Shown: piece by piece, positions 16,692 to 26,900 of the stretch
Layout: every line of letters starts with the position of its first letter
How positions within the stretch are numbered: position 1 is the stretch's first letter
From: Pseudomonas fragi
Lineage (GTDB): Bacteria > Pseudomonadota > Gammaproteobacteria > Pseudomonadales > Pseudomonadaceae
Assembly: GCF_002269505.1 (NCBI RefSeq)
Contig: NZ_NQKQ01000019.1
Span: forward strand, 27,992 to 91,991
Length of the DNA: 64,000 nt
Reading direction: 5' to 3'
Program-made: the position numbers and the translations under genes
The notes under the pieces: model-generated
Seen by the model: the letters and a program-made list of their open reading frames with translations, nothing else
Database searches by the model: none
Told to the model about the DNA's origin: nothing

Positions 16692-17738
16692 ATGGAAAAC
16701 ACGGCAATTGGCTTTCCGCCAACTACCATCGCTGTATTTGTGGCTCTGGCGGTCATTGCTCTGGCAATCGACCTGTTTACCCACAAAAGCGATAAACCGG
16801 TCTCGCTGACCAACGCCGCCGTCTGGTCGGTGTTCTGGGTGGTGATCTCGCTGATGTTTGCGGGCTATCTGTATGTGGCCCACGGCCCAAGTGTGGCCAG
16901 CCTGTTCGTGACCGGTTACGCGCTGGAGAAAGTGCTCAGCGTCGACAACCTGTTCGTGTTCATGGCGATTTTTGCCTGGTTCAAGATCCCGGACGCGCTG
17001 CGTCACCGTGTTCTGTACTGGGGCATCATCGGCGCCATCGTATTCCGCCTGATTTTCGTGGCGATCGGTACTGGCCTGCTGGCGTTTGGCCCTTGGGTCG
17101 AAGTGCTGTTTGCCGTGGTCGTGGCCTGGACCGCAGTGATGATGCTGCGCAGCAAGGAAGAGGATGAGGAGGAGGATTACTCCAAGCACATCGCCTACCG
17201 TTTTGCGAAAAAACTGTTCCCTGTCTGGCCGAAGCTGCACGGACATAATTTCTTTGTTTCACGTACAGAGCTTGAAAAAGAGATCACGAAGCCGCAGAAC
17301 AAGGGAATGACCCTTGTAGGCAAGGGCGCTCTTTTTGCGACCCCACTGTTTTTGTGTGTGGTGGTAGTTGAGGTTTCGGACATTCTGTTTGCCTTCGACT
17401 CCGTACCGGCCGTGATTGCCGTGAGCCGTGAACCCTTGATCGTGTACTCGGCCATGATGTTCGCCATTCTGGGTCTGCGGACCATGTACTTTGTTCTGGA
17501 AGCACTGAAACGTTACCTGGTGCACCTGGAAAAAGCGGTTATCGCGCTGTTGTTCTTTATTGCCGGCAAGCTGGCCCTGAACGCAACCGATCACCTGTTT
17601 GGCCATGGTTATGAAATTGATCCAAACACCAGTCTGATTGTGGTGTTGGTGGTATTGGCTATCGGTATCGTGGCCAGCATCATCTTTCCCGGTAAGGAAG
17701 AAGAGCAATCCGACGTTAACAACGACACGAAAGCTTGA
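16692..17738 (+). CDS. terC: TerC integral membrane protein
   Basis: The 348-residue protein starts at MENTAIGFPP after gagg. It has about nine transmembrane segments with the signature acidic residues inside the membrane, ALEKVLSVDNLFVFM near 77-91 and SDILFAFDSVPAV near 231-243. TerC proteins are linked to metal homeostasis, including Mn2+ export in related Alx/YoaE branches. An acidic cytoplasmic loop (SKEEDEEEDYS) lies mid-protein. It is the membrane anchor for the TerB/TerD complex. It is the sole membrane protein of the operon, 26 bases before terD. Confidence 0.93.
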   Translation: MENTAIGFPPTTIAVFVALAVIALAIDLFTHKSDKPVSLTNAAVWSVFWVVISLMFAGYLYVAHGPSVASLFVTGYALEKVLSVDNLFVFMAIFAWFKIPDALRHRVLYWGIIGAIVFRLIFVAIGTGLLAFGPWVEVLFAVVVAWTAVMMLRSKEEDEEEDYSKHIAYRFAKKLFPVWPKLHGHNFFVSRTELEKEITKPQNKGMTLVGKGALFATPLFLCVVVVEVSDILFAFDSVPAVIAVSREPLIVYSAMMFAILGLRTMYFVLEALKRYLVHLEKAVIALLFFIAGKLALNATDHLFGHGYEIDPNTSLIVVLVVLAIGIVASIIFPGKEEEQSDVNNDTKA

Positions 17739-17764
17739 TCGCACATTACTAAGGAGAACTACAC

Positions 17765-18340
17765 ATGGCACTTTCCCTTTCCAAAGGCGGCAACCTGTCT
17801 CTGTCCAAAGAAGCCCCCGGGATGACCAAAGTCCTCGTGGGTCTGGGCTGGGATGCTCGCTCCACCGATGGTCAAGACTTCGACCTGGATGCGAGCGCTT
17901 TCTTGCTCAAGGCTGACGGTAAAGTACGCGCTGACTCCGATTTCATTTTTTACAACCAGCTCAAAAGCGTTGACGGCTCGGTTGAACACACGGGCGACAA
18001 CCGTACCGGTGAAGGCGACGGCGATGACGAGGCGATCAAGGTCGACCTGTCCAAAGTGCCCGCCGACATCGACCGGATCGCGTTTACCGTGACCATTCAC
18101 GAAGCTGACGCTCGCCGTCAAAACTTCGGTCAGGTGCGCAATGCTTTCATCCGCATTGTGAACCAGGACAACAACAGTGAAGTGGCGCGTTATGACCTGG
18201 CAGAAGACGCCAGCACCGAAACCGCGATGATCTTTGCCGAGCTGTATCGCAATGGCGCCGAGTGGAAGTTCCGCGCTGTGGGCCAGGGCTTTGCTGGCGG
18301 TCTCAAGCCGTTGGCGGAAAGCTACGGCCTGAAGTTTTAA
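17765..18340 (+). CDS. terD: TerD
   Basis: The 191-residue protein starts after aaggagaactacac. MALSLSKGGNLSLSKEAPG and the calcium-site pieces FDLDASAFLL and DNRTGEGDGDDE are canonical TerD. GQGFAGGLKPLAESYGLKF closes the fold. The paralogue at 18380 is very similar throughout, indicating duplication. TerD/TerE are cytoplasmic Ca2+-binding proteins that concentrate at the membrane under stress. The 39-base gap to terE has no terminator. Confidence 0.92.
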   Translation: MALSLSKGGNLSLSKEAPGMTKVLVGLGWDARSTDGQDFDLDASAFLLKADGKVRADSDFIFYNQLKSVDGSVEHTGDNRTGEGDGDDEAIKVDLSKVPADIDRIAFTVTIHEADARRQNFGQVRNAFIRIVNQDNNSEVARYDLAEDASTETAMIFAELYRNGAEWKFRAVGQGFAGGLKPLAESYGLKF

Positions 18341-18379
18341 TCTGCACCCCATCAACTTTTCATATAAGGGTTCACGAAC

Positions 18380-18958
18380 ATGGCAGTAAGTCTGAGTAAA
18401 GGCGGCAACGTCTCCCTGACCAAAGAAGCACCGGGCCTTACCGAAGTGGTTGTAGGCCTGGGTTGGGACCCACGGGTGACTGACGGTCAGGAATTCGACC
18501 TGGACGCCTCGGTGTTTATCGTTGGTGAGAACGGCAAAGTGCTGAACGACGGCAGTTTTGTGTTCTACAACAACAAGACTTCGCCGGACGGCAACGTTGT
18601 GCACCAGGGCGACAACCGTTCGGGCGCCGGTGACGGTGACGACGAGCAAGTAAACGTCAACCTGGCGGGTCTGTCGCAAGAAGCCAAGAAACTGGCCTTC
18701 GCGGTGACCATTCACGAAGCGGATGGCCGCAAGCAAAACTTCGGTCAGGTATCTAACGCCTATATCCGTGTTTTGAACAAGGCTGACGGTAAAGAGCTGG
18801 CACGTTTTGACCTGAGCGAAGACGCTTCCACCGAAACCGCGATGGTGTTCGGCGAGCTGTATCGCAATGGCGAAGAGTGGAAGTTCAAGGCAATCGGCCA
18901 AGGTTTTGCAGGTGGCCTGGCGCCATTGGCTTCGAACTTTGGCGTTAACCTGGGCTAA
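18380..18958 (+). CDS. terE: TerE (TerD paralogue)
   Basis: The 192-residue protein begins MAVSLSKGGNVSLTKEAPG and carries FDLDASVFIVG and DNRSGAGDGDDEQ. It is close to terD in length and sequence, with differences spread through the fold. By its place as last TerD-domain gene it corresponds to TerE; swapping the D/E labels would be equally defensible. A strong intrinsic terminator follows 20 bases after the stop, ending the operon. Confidence 0.88.
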   Translation: MAVSLSKGGNVSLTKEAPGLTEVVVGLGWDPRVTDGQEFDLDASVFIVGENGKVLNDGSFVFYNNKTSPDGNVVHQGDNRSGAGDGDDEQVNVNLAGLSQEAKKLAFAVTIHEADGRKQNFGQVSNAYIRVLNKADGKELARFDLSEDASTETAMVFGELYRNGEEWKFKAIGQGFAGGLAPLASNFGVNLG

Positions 18959-19264
18959 TTCCCCCAGCGTTAAACAAAAGGCCCTCCCCGGTTTCGGGGA
19001 GGGCCTTTTTTGTGCGCTTTGAAATGCCTGACCATGGGTAGCTGCGAAGACATGCGTTGAGTGATTAAAACTTCAACAGCATAACCAGTGACCTTCTCGG
19101 AAATAACCGGACCGTCTTTTATCGCGGGACGTTTTTACAAAATCATGTATCTGAATACCACCAGAACCTCTGTATCGTATCGGTCATCGTAGGAAATTTC
19201 GCTTTTACTTGGCGCTTCCAGATTTTATCGAAGTGCCCCCTTATCGAAGTGGTTCAGCTCACCC
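18959..19264. other. Intergenic region after the ter operon
   Basis: These 306 bases hold the terminator at 18979-19012 and then about 250 bases of lower-GC sequence that must carry the helicase gene promoter. No operator or ORF could be recognised. Confidence 0.6.
18979..19012 (+). terminator. Rho-independent terminator of the ter operon
   Basis: The stem aggccctcccc/ggggagggcct with loop ggtttc is followed by a run of T. It is GC-rich, perfectly paired and just after terE. Confidence 0.92.
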
Positions 19265-22200
19265 ATGGAAACAGTACGTGCCCGTCTCGCCGGCCTGATC
19301 GAATTTGTTAAACAGACTGCGCTGATGCAAAAGCGGCCAGCGTTAACTCTCAGCCAACACAACGCTTTCAGTGCCAGCGAAGAAAAACTGCGAGCGTTAC
19401 CCGGAGTCAGTCTGGATCTGCACAACGGTGAGGAAGACGAAGTCTGGCTGCAGCTTGAACGCTTGCATGAGACTAAACCTCCAGCCCCACTCAGTCCATT
19501 GCTTGCGTTGTGGATCGAGCTCAAGGGCACCCCGCAGACCGAGCCTGTACTCAAGGTGCGTCTGGCACGGGAGGTCCTGGTCAACAGCACGGCGATCTCC
19601 GAGGACGAGCGCTCACGCTTGATGCCTGTGGCCCTGCAGATCGATGAAGACGTCAGCGTCGAAGAGTGGGTCAATCTGGAAGACTGCCTGGACGCCGGTG
19701 AGATCCGCGCGCAGTTCAAGTCCTACAGTCAAACGGCTTGGCGCCTGTGGGCCGCAGAAGAAAAGCAGCGCCGCAAAAGCATTGAGCTGTATGCCGAGCT
19801 GTTTATGCTGGTGCAACAGATGCAGGGCAACCTGGGCGACGCACAGTTGGAGCTGGTGTGGGGGCTGGGGGTTTCGACGTGGGAACATCCCGTGGTCGGT
19901 GTCATCCATTACCCGTTAATCAGCCAGTTGGTTGAAATTGCCATCAACCCCGACAGTATGGCGATAGAAGTACGCCCGCGTGCCGCTGAGCCCAGACTGG
20001 AAGTGGATGCCTATGTGGCGGCCGATATTGCCGGCGTCGGGCCGCTGGCAACCCTGGCCAAGGATTTTTTCAAACAGGATCAGGCCGGTATCAGCCCGTT
20101 CAACGCCGCCAGTTACGAGCCGGTGATTCGTTCGGCGTCGACCTTGCTTGATGCCCATGGTCAGTTTTTGCCGGTGACGCTGGCCGAAGGTGATCGTTCA
20201 GTACCCAAGGCCGCAGAGTTCTTGTGCGTCACCGATACCTGGTGCCTGTTTGCCCGAACCCGCGACAGCAATATGTTTATTGAAGACCTGGCTCGCTTTG
20301 AAGGCGGGATCGAGGAAGCCGATGAGTTGCCGGCGGCCTTGCGGGCCATTCTCACTGAACCGTCCAGTGTGCTGGAGGACGTGGCCCTACCACCGTTTCG
20401 TGGTTTGTCCTACGTCAGTGGTTCTCAAGGCGGCGATGCGCCAGCCGCTAAGGTACACGAGCTGTACTTCCCCAAGCCGTACAACGATGAGCAGGTGCAA
20501 ATCATCCAGTTGCTGGAGGTGCATGACGGGGTGGTGGTGCAAGGCCCGCCCGGCACGGGCAAGACTCACACGATCGCCAACGTCATCAGCCATTACCTGG
20601 CCAATGGCAAGCGAGTGCTGGTGACGTCGATGAAAGACCCGGCCCTGGCAGTACTGCAGGAAAAACTCCCGGAAGAGATTCGCCCGCTGGCGATCAGCTT
20701 GCTGAGCAGCGAAGCGGATGGCATGAAGCAGTTCGAATTCGCTATTCAAAAGATTTCAGCCGAAGTACAGCGCATAGATAGAGCACTGTATAAGCGCGAA
20801 ATTGGCCAGATTGACGACGAAATCAATACTCTTCACGGTCAGATGGCCAGCGTGGACCGTGAGATCACCCATTGGGCCGAGCGTAACCTGTCGGACCTGG
20901 AAATTGACGGTGAACGCCTGAGCCCCACCCATGCGGCCTTGCAAGTGGCGGCGGCGCAAGCCGAGATCAACTGTTTTGCCGATCGGATCGGCGTGGGTGA
21001 AGAGCATCGCCCGCGCTTCACGTTGCAAGACATCATTGCCTTGCGCGAAGCCCGGCTTGAGCTCAAGGAATCGCTGAGCTATCTGGGCCAGAAACTGCCG
21101 CAACTGGCCGACTTCCCGGACGCGCAGACACTGATTCAGGTGCATCAGGATCTGGCACAGGAAAGCCAGTTGCAGCTCAAGGAAAGCACTGGCGAAGTGC
21201 CGCGTCTGTTGGATAACAGCTCCCGGACCCTGGAGCAGGCCCAGGCGCTGGCCGAGCATTTGGGCCAACTGCAAGCCCTGCGCACACAGATCAACACCTC
21301 GGGCCATCACTGGGCCGCGCCCATGCAGGCTTGCCTGATGCGTGGTGGCAACGATGATGTGCTGGCGCTGTTCGCCAGCCTCAAGGGCGAGATTGAAGAG
21401 ACTCTGGCAGGGCGCAAGGCCTTTGTGGCCCGACCGGTAAGCCTGTCGTTCGAGCTGCACACGCAACCCGAACTAGTGGGTGCCATCGATAACCTGGCCG
21501 AAGGACGACGTCCATTCGGCTTGTCCGGCCTGATTGGCAAGGGCACGCAAAAGCAGTTGCTGGACGCCATTGTGGTGTTGGGCAGCAAGCCGCAAAGCGA
21601 CCAGGACTGGCAACACGTGCAAGCCTTTGTGCGCTTCCTGCAACACAGCCGCACCTTGCTGCTGCGCTGGAATGCACTGGCTGCCGAAATACCCTTGCCG
21701 ACGCTGGAAACCGACGCCGACCAACTGATGGCGGCAGCTCGGGCGATTGAGCAGTTCGACGCGATTGTGCTTGCCGAGCAAGGTGAAACCCGTGCCAGCA
21801 GCGAGCTTAAACAGTTGTTCCCGGGCTGGGCCGACGTCAGTCAGTTGCGCAGCAACGCCACGGTATTGGCCGAGGCCGAAAGCATCTTGCGCCACTACCT
21901 GATGCGTCATCGTCTGGCCGCCACCTGGGCTATCAAGGAAACCTTCAACAAAGCGCTGGCCGGTTGCGGTGGTGATATCAGTGAGCGGTTGCAAGGCTTT
22001 CTGGATTTGAGTCTTGGCCAGCCGCAGGTCGATATAGCCACTCTGCAGACCCAATGGTCCGGGCTGATGGACGAGTTACGCCGGGTGATGGCCATGGCCG
22101 CAGCCCTTGAGACTGTACAGCGCGTCACCGACCTCGTCGCGCAAAGTGGCGGTCTGCTCTGGGCCGCCCGTTTGCGTGAAGAGCCGGGCACAGGGCCGAT

Positions 22201-23986
22201 CGATGGCCTGCTGCCGGACAACTGCCTGGACCTGTGGCGCTTGAGCCGTCTGGCCCGTTATCTCGAAAGCATCGACGGGCGCGAAGACCTCAAGCGTTTG
22301 TTCAAACTGCGCGGTGAACTGGAACTAAGCCTGTCGCGTCTTTATCAGGATGCGGTGGTCAAGCGAACCTGGTTGCGCCTGTCGGAAAACGCCACGCCAA
22401 GTGTCAGGGCAGCCCTTGAGCTGTATCGCACCGCAATTCGCAAGATCGGCAAGGGTACCGGCGTGCGCGCCGGGCGTTATCGTCAGGATGCGCGACTGGC
22501 GGCCGATGTTGCGATTTCTGCAATCCCGTGCTGGATCATGCCTCATTACCGTATTTGCGAGAGCCTGCCTGCGCAGTACGGTGCGTTTGATCTGGTGATT
22601 ATCGATGAGGCGTCCCAGTCTGACCTGACGGCGCTGCCAGCGTTGTTGCGGGCGAAAAAAGTGCTGGTGGTGGGCGATGACAAACAGGTCTCGCCGGACG
22701 GTATCGGCATGGAAGAAGAGCGTGTGCAGAGCATGATGGCGCGCTTCTTGGGCAATCAGGTCGGGCTCTACCGTCCATTGATGTCCCCCGAGCGTTCGCT
22801 GTACGACCTGTTCAAAGTGGTGTTTGCCAAGAGTGGCACCATGCTGCGCGAGCATTTTCGCTGTGTGGCGCCGATCATCGAGTACTCCAAGCGCGAGTTC
22901 TACAACCACGAGCTCAAACCGCTGCGCCTGCCGATGATGACTGAGCGTCTTGACCCGCCGTTGGTGGATCTGCTGGTCATGGACGGGGAGAAGAAAGGCA
23001 AGTTCAACCTCGGCGAAGCCCATGTGATAGTCGAGGAAATCCGCCGCCTGATCGCCCTGCCGCAGATCGCCGGGCGCAGCATAGGTGTGGTCTCGCTGCT
23101 GGGCGCCGAGCAAGCGCAAAAGATCATGCAGATGCTGACCAAAGAGCTGGGAGAAGAGGTCATCACCCAGTTCCAGATCAGCTGTGGGGATGCCCGCACG
23201 TTCCAGGGCAAGGAGCGCGACATCATGTTCCTGAGCATGGTGGCATCTCCCGGCGATTGCTTTGCCAATAGCCGCGACTCGATAGCCCAGCGCTTCAACG
23301 TGGCCGCTTCGCGGGCGCGGGATCGCATGTACCTGGTGCGCAGTGTCGAGTTAACGGACCTCAGCCCTGTGGACAGTTTGCGCCGCGGCTTGATTGAGCA
23401 CTTCGAGACACCCTTTACCCAGGATGCTGCCCAGGTCAGTGATTTGCGCGAGTTGTGCGAATCCGGCTTTGAGCGCGAGATGTACGATGAATTGACCCGA
23501 CGTGGCTATCGGGTGATTCCACAGGTGGGCGTGGGGGCATATCGCATCGACATGGTAGTAGAGGGCGACAACGACAGCCGCCTGGCCATCGAATGTGACG
23601 GCGACCGTTTCCACGGACCGGATCGCTGGGACAGCGACATGCGCCGCCAGCGTATTCTGGAACGTGCGGGATGGCGTTTCTGGCGCTGCTTTGCATCGGC
23701 CTTTACCCTCGATCGCCAGCAGATCATTGATGATTTGCTGGCTACCTTGAAGGCCATGAACATCGAGCCTGCCAGCGGCGAAGGCGCGGCGCCAAGCATT
23801 CATGTCGAGCGCCGTCATGTGTATGGATTTCGGCGTGCAGGTGCAGTCGATGAGGAAGGGCGTGTGCGGCCCTATGACGAGCGTCCGGCCCGGGACCCGT
23901 TTTTGTTCTGGATCCCGGACGACACATTTGTCGTGAGCGATGCCGAGGATGATCAGTCTTCAGAACTCGAACTGATACTGAATTGA
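19265..23986 (+). CDS. SF1 (Upf1-like) helicase fused to a Vsr/DUF559-type nuclease
   Basis: The 1573-residue cytoplasmic protein has an N-terminal region of about 400 residues without a recognised domain. Walker A is GPPGTGKTHTIAN (427-434), and motif II is VIIDEASQS (I1113, D1114, E1115), so about 680 residues lie between them, an insert of mostly helical, Leu/Gln/Ala-rich character. Motif III is VLVVGDDKQVSP and later motifs are ARTFQGKERDI and NVAASRARDRMYLV. The C-terminal part, about 1405-1510, is a restriction-endonuclease fold: RIDMVVEG (D1429) and LAIECDGDRFHG (E1443, C1444, D1445). Such helicase-nucleases occur in defence and DNA-processing loci. It has its own promoter region after the ter terminator and overlaps the convergent autotransporter by 27 bases. 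Confidence 0.87.
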   Translation: METVRARLAGLIEFVKQTALMQKRPALTLSQHNAFSASEEKLRALPGVSLDLHNGEEDEVWLQLERLHETKPPAPLSPLLALWIELKGTPQTEPVLKVRLAREVLVNSTAISEDERSRLMPVALQIDEDVSVEEWVNLEDCLDAGEIRAQFKSYSQTAWRLWAAEEKQRRKSIELYAELFMLVQQMQGNLGDAQLELVWGLGVSTWEHPVVGVIHYPLISQLVEIAINPDSMAIEVRPRAAEPRLEVDAYVAADIAGVGPLATLAKDFFKQDQAGISPFNAASYEPVIRSASTLLDAHGQFLPVTLAEGDRSVPKAAEFLCVTDTWCLFARTRDSNMFIEDLARFEGGIEEADELPAALRAILTEPSSVLEDVALPPFRGLSYVSGSQGGDAPAAKVHELYFPKPYNDEQVQIIQLLEVHDGVVVQGPPGTGKTHTIANVISHYLANGKRVLVTSMKDPALAVLQEKLPEEIRPLAISLLSSEADGMKQFEFAIQKISAEVQRIDRALYKREIGQIDDEINTLHGQMASVDREITHWAERNLSDLEIDGERLSPTHAALQVAAAQAEINCFADRIGVGEEHRPRFTLQDIIALREARLELKESLSYLGQKLPQLADFPDAQTLIQVHQDLAQESQLQLKESTGEVPRLLDNSSRTLEQAQALAEHLGQLQALRTQINTSGHHWAAPMQACLMRGGNDDVLALFASLKGEIEETLAGRKAFVARPVSLSFELHTQPELVGAIDNLAEGRRPFGLSGLIGKGTQKQLLDAIVVLGSKPQSDQDWQHVQAFVRFLQHSRTLLLRWNALAAEIPLPTLETDADQLMAAARAIEQFDAIVLAEQGETRASSELKQLFPGWADVSQLRSNATVLAEAESILRHYLMRHRLAATWAIKETFNKALAGCGGDISERLQGFLDLSLGQPQVDIATLQTQWSGLMDELRRVMAMAAALETVQRVTDLVAQSGGLLWAARLREEPGTGPIDGLLPDNCLDLWRLSRLARYLESIDGREDLKRLFKLRGELELSLSRLYQDAVVKRTWLRLSENATPSVRAALELYRTAIRKIGKGTGVRAGRYRQDARLAADVAISAIPCWIMPHYRICESLPAQYGAFDLVIIDEASQSDLTALPALLRAKKVLVVGDDKQVSPDGIGMEEERVQSMMARFLGNQVGLYRPLMSPERSLYDLFKVVFAKSGTMLREHFRCVAPIIEYSKREFYNHELKPLRLPMMTERLDPPLVDLLVMDGEKKGKFNLGEAHVIVEEIRRLIALPQIAGRSIGVVSLLGAEQAQKIMQMLTKELGEEVITQFQISCGDARTFQGKERDIMFLSMVASPGDCFANSRDSIAQRFNVAASRARDRMYLVRSVELTDLSPVDSLRRGLIEHFETPFTQDAAQVSDLRELCESGFEREMYDELTRRGYRVIPQVGVGAYRIDMVVEGDNDSRLAIECDGDRFHGPDRWDSDMRRQRILERAGWRFWRCFASAFTLDRQQIIDDLLATLKAMNIEPASGEGAAPSIHVERRHVYGFRRAGAVDEEGRVRPYDERPARDPFLFWIPDDTFVVSDAEDDQSSELELILN

Positions 23987-26900
23987 TACGCTTCGCCCGT
24001 TCGAGCGTTCCCCGCGCTGATTTTTCAGGTCCAGGCTCACGGAACTGCTGCGGTTGAGTCGGGCTACAGCGCCCAGGTTCAGTTGCAGCGCCGTTTTGCT
24101 CAGCGGCACACCGGCAATACGCATGTTGCTTGCATCTTGCCAGGCAACGTCGGTTGTCGGGTACAGATCGCCGCTGGCGTGGGTATAGGCGGCGCTGCCG
24201 TTAAGGCTGAGCCCGAAGGGGCCGGTTGAGGTGCTGTTCAAATCCACCTTGAAACGCAAGCCGCCGGTGGCCAGGTTAACCGTGCTGCTGGCTGCACGCC
24301 CCTGCAGCGCACTCTTTGCGGTGCGCTCACGGAACCCGTCAGTCTGGCTGTTGACGCGGGCAAATTGCACAAAGGGTTGCCAGTTCCATGCGCCTTGAAG
24401 CACGCGGTAGTTACCTTCAACAAAGGCTTGTCGGGTACGGCCGTGATAGTCGGCTGACAGCTTTTCATCAAGGCCGGGAAAGCTGACGTAACGGCTGGTT
24501 TTTATCCGGTCCTGGCCATAGGCGAGTCCGCCGTACAGTCCGAACGCATTCCAGGTGTGCCCCGCGTGCATGCCGATCTGGTAACCGTCGAGACTGGCCC
24601 GGTCGCCACGTGCGTTTTTTATCCGGCTTTGACCGCTGGACAACAGCACCCCGGCGCGAGAGCCTTGTTCGAAGTCATGATCTGCGCCGACCAGCAATCC
24701 AGTGAGTGTGTGACTGACAGAAGCCGCATTGCCGTCACCGTCCAGGCGACCGCTTTGCAGCAGTGGCTGCAGCCACACAGCCTGGCGTGAGTTGTCCGTT
24801 TGCCGGGCTGGGCTGTCCAGCGCTCCTCGGGCATGGGCCAGCGCAGCATCGCGCAGTACCCGGGTGTTTTCGATTTGCACCGACCGGGTGCCAGCATGCA
24901 GTTCACCGCTTAGCTGATCCAGCGCTCTGGTGGCCGCGTCGGGGAACAGCGAGGTCAGGCGCTGTGCAACGGGCTGCGACATATCAAGCATGTCAGCGCC
25001 GCGAGCCGTAGCGTGCTGGTTGGCGGTACGGGCAGCCGCAACCAGTGGCAGGCCGCGGCCTACGTTGATTCCCAGAGCGGTATCGTCACGGGTTTGGGTG
25101 AAGCTTAAAAACGGCGAGAAGGAACTGTGATCCAGTGCGCTGAATTGGCCATTGACCCCTGCATCGGCCTGCAGCACCCGGTAATGCTGGCCCAAGGGAA
25201 AAACAGCGGGCTGGCGGTTCACGCGCAGGGTGCCACCGTCCAGTTGTGCCTGCCCGGTGATGTGCAGGGCAGGGGTATGAGGTTGGCGGCCCGCACTGGC
25301 AATCAGCAATGAGCCGTGGCCCTGTGAGTAATCACCATTGATGGTCATTGCCCGCAGTCCACTGCCGGGCACAATAGTGCCCAGCACCCGGGTGCTCGAC
25401 AGTTCGCCATCACCGCTAAGCAGTCCGCCTGAGCCCACGTAGGTGTTGGCCCCGATCTGCTGGCCGCTGATCTGCGCGATACCACCGTTTATGTTGAGGT
25501 CAGTGGCCAGTAACGTGCCATTGAGCCGTAGCAAACCCCCTTCGACGTTCACATCGCGGCTGAAACGGTTGTTGCCATTAAGCTCCAGAGTACCGCCGTT
25601 GAGGGTTGCACCGGCAAAGCTGTTGTTACCACTGAGCCGTAGCCAGCCAGCGCCGCTTTTGCCCAGTCGGCCCGGACCGCTGATGTCGTTGCGCCAGTCA
25701 TCCCATGCATCGCCTTGCCATACTTTGGCGCCCCCGGCCCGGCGGTCCATGATGACATCGGTATCAACCCGCAATTGCCCGGGCCCGTCGATGGCCTTTT
25801 TCAGGTCGATCAAGCCCCAGCCGTACACGTCATCGACACCGGGAGCTCCGAGGTCGCGGGCAGTGGTCAACAGCACGTCACGGATTTGCGGGTTGTCGAG
25901 GTAGGGGAAGCGTTCCATAAGAAGTGCAAGGCTGCCGGTGACATGGGGGGTAGCCATTGACGTGCCCGTGTCGATGCCATAACCGAACCTGGGGCGGTCG
26001 CTTGTGACTTGCACTCCGTTTATCTCGCCGTCGTCCTGATAGAGGGTTTCGACGTCCAACTCACCGGCGATGTAGGTGGAAATAATACCGGTGCCCGGAG
26101 CCGCCACGCACCAGTTCATGCTGTAGCCGCAGCGGAACGAGCCGGGGGCCAGCGTCAGGGTGTCGTTCACGTTGACCACGCTCAGCCAGTACTTTTCGAT
26201 TTCAGGCATCACGCGCGGCAAGGCCGTCAATATGTCGGCATAGGGCGCGGTTTCGGGAGACAGGTTGTTCGTGCGGGTATTGTTGGATGCCCATACCTGC
26301 AAAAAGCCTGCATCCCGTGACCCTTGAGCCAGCGTATTGCCCAGGCCGAAGCGTTGCCTTTCGAGTTCTGCATCCAGCTCATCAAGAGTCTGGAAGACCT
26401 TCGGTGAACCCCAGCTGTGATTGATGGCGCGAACATTTTGTTCACGCAATTGTTTGAACACCGCAGCGTAGGCCTCGTGGCCTGGATCAACCTGCAGTTC
26501 GCCCTTATCGGACAAGTAGCTGTCATAGCTGTGGCTGAATATTCTGACCGGGCTCAGGTCGGCTCCCCAGGCGACGCCGTGGATGCCCTTGCCGTCGCGA
26601 TTGGCCAGCATTGTTCCGGCGACGTGCGTGCCGTGAGGGTTGTATCGGGCGCCTTGTCTGCTCAGATAGTCGTCCAGCTCCTGGGCTGTATATTCACCGC
26701 TGGCGAGGGCTTCTTGCAGCGTGTCCTGCGGCAACTCAAGCGTGTAGTCGAATTGTGGCTGATCGCCGTCAGCCCGGTAGCATCCGTCATGGTCATCCGT
26801 TGCAAAGGTCTCTCTGGCGCAGCCAGCGTCGGCGAGAGTGACGGGTTTATGGTTTTTTCCGGCAAATTGCGGATGTCGCAAATCGGTACCGCTGTCGAAA

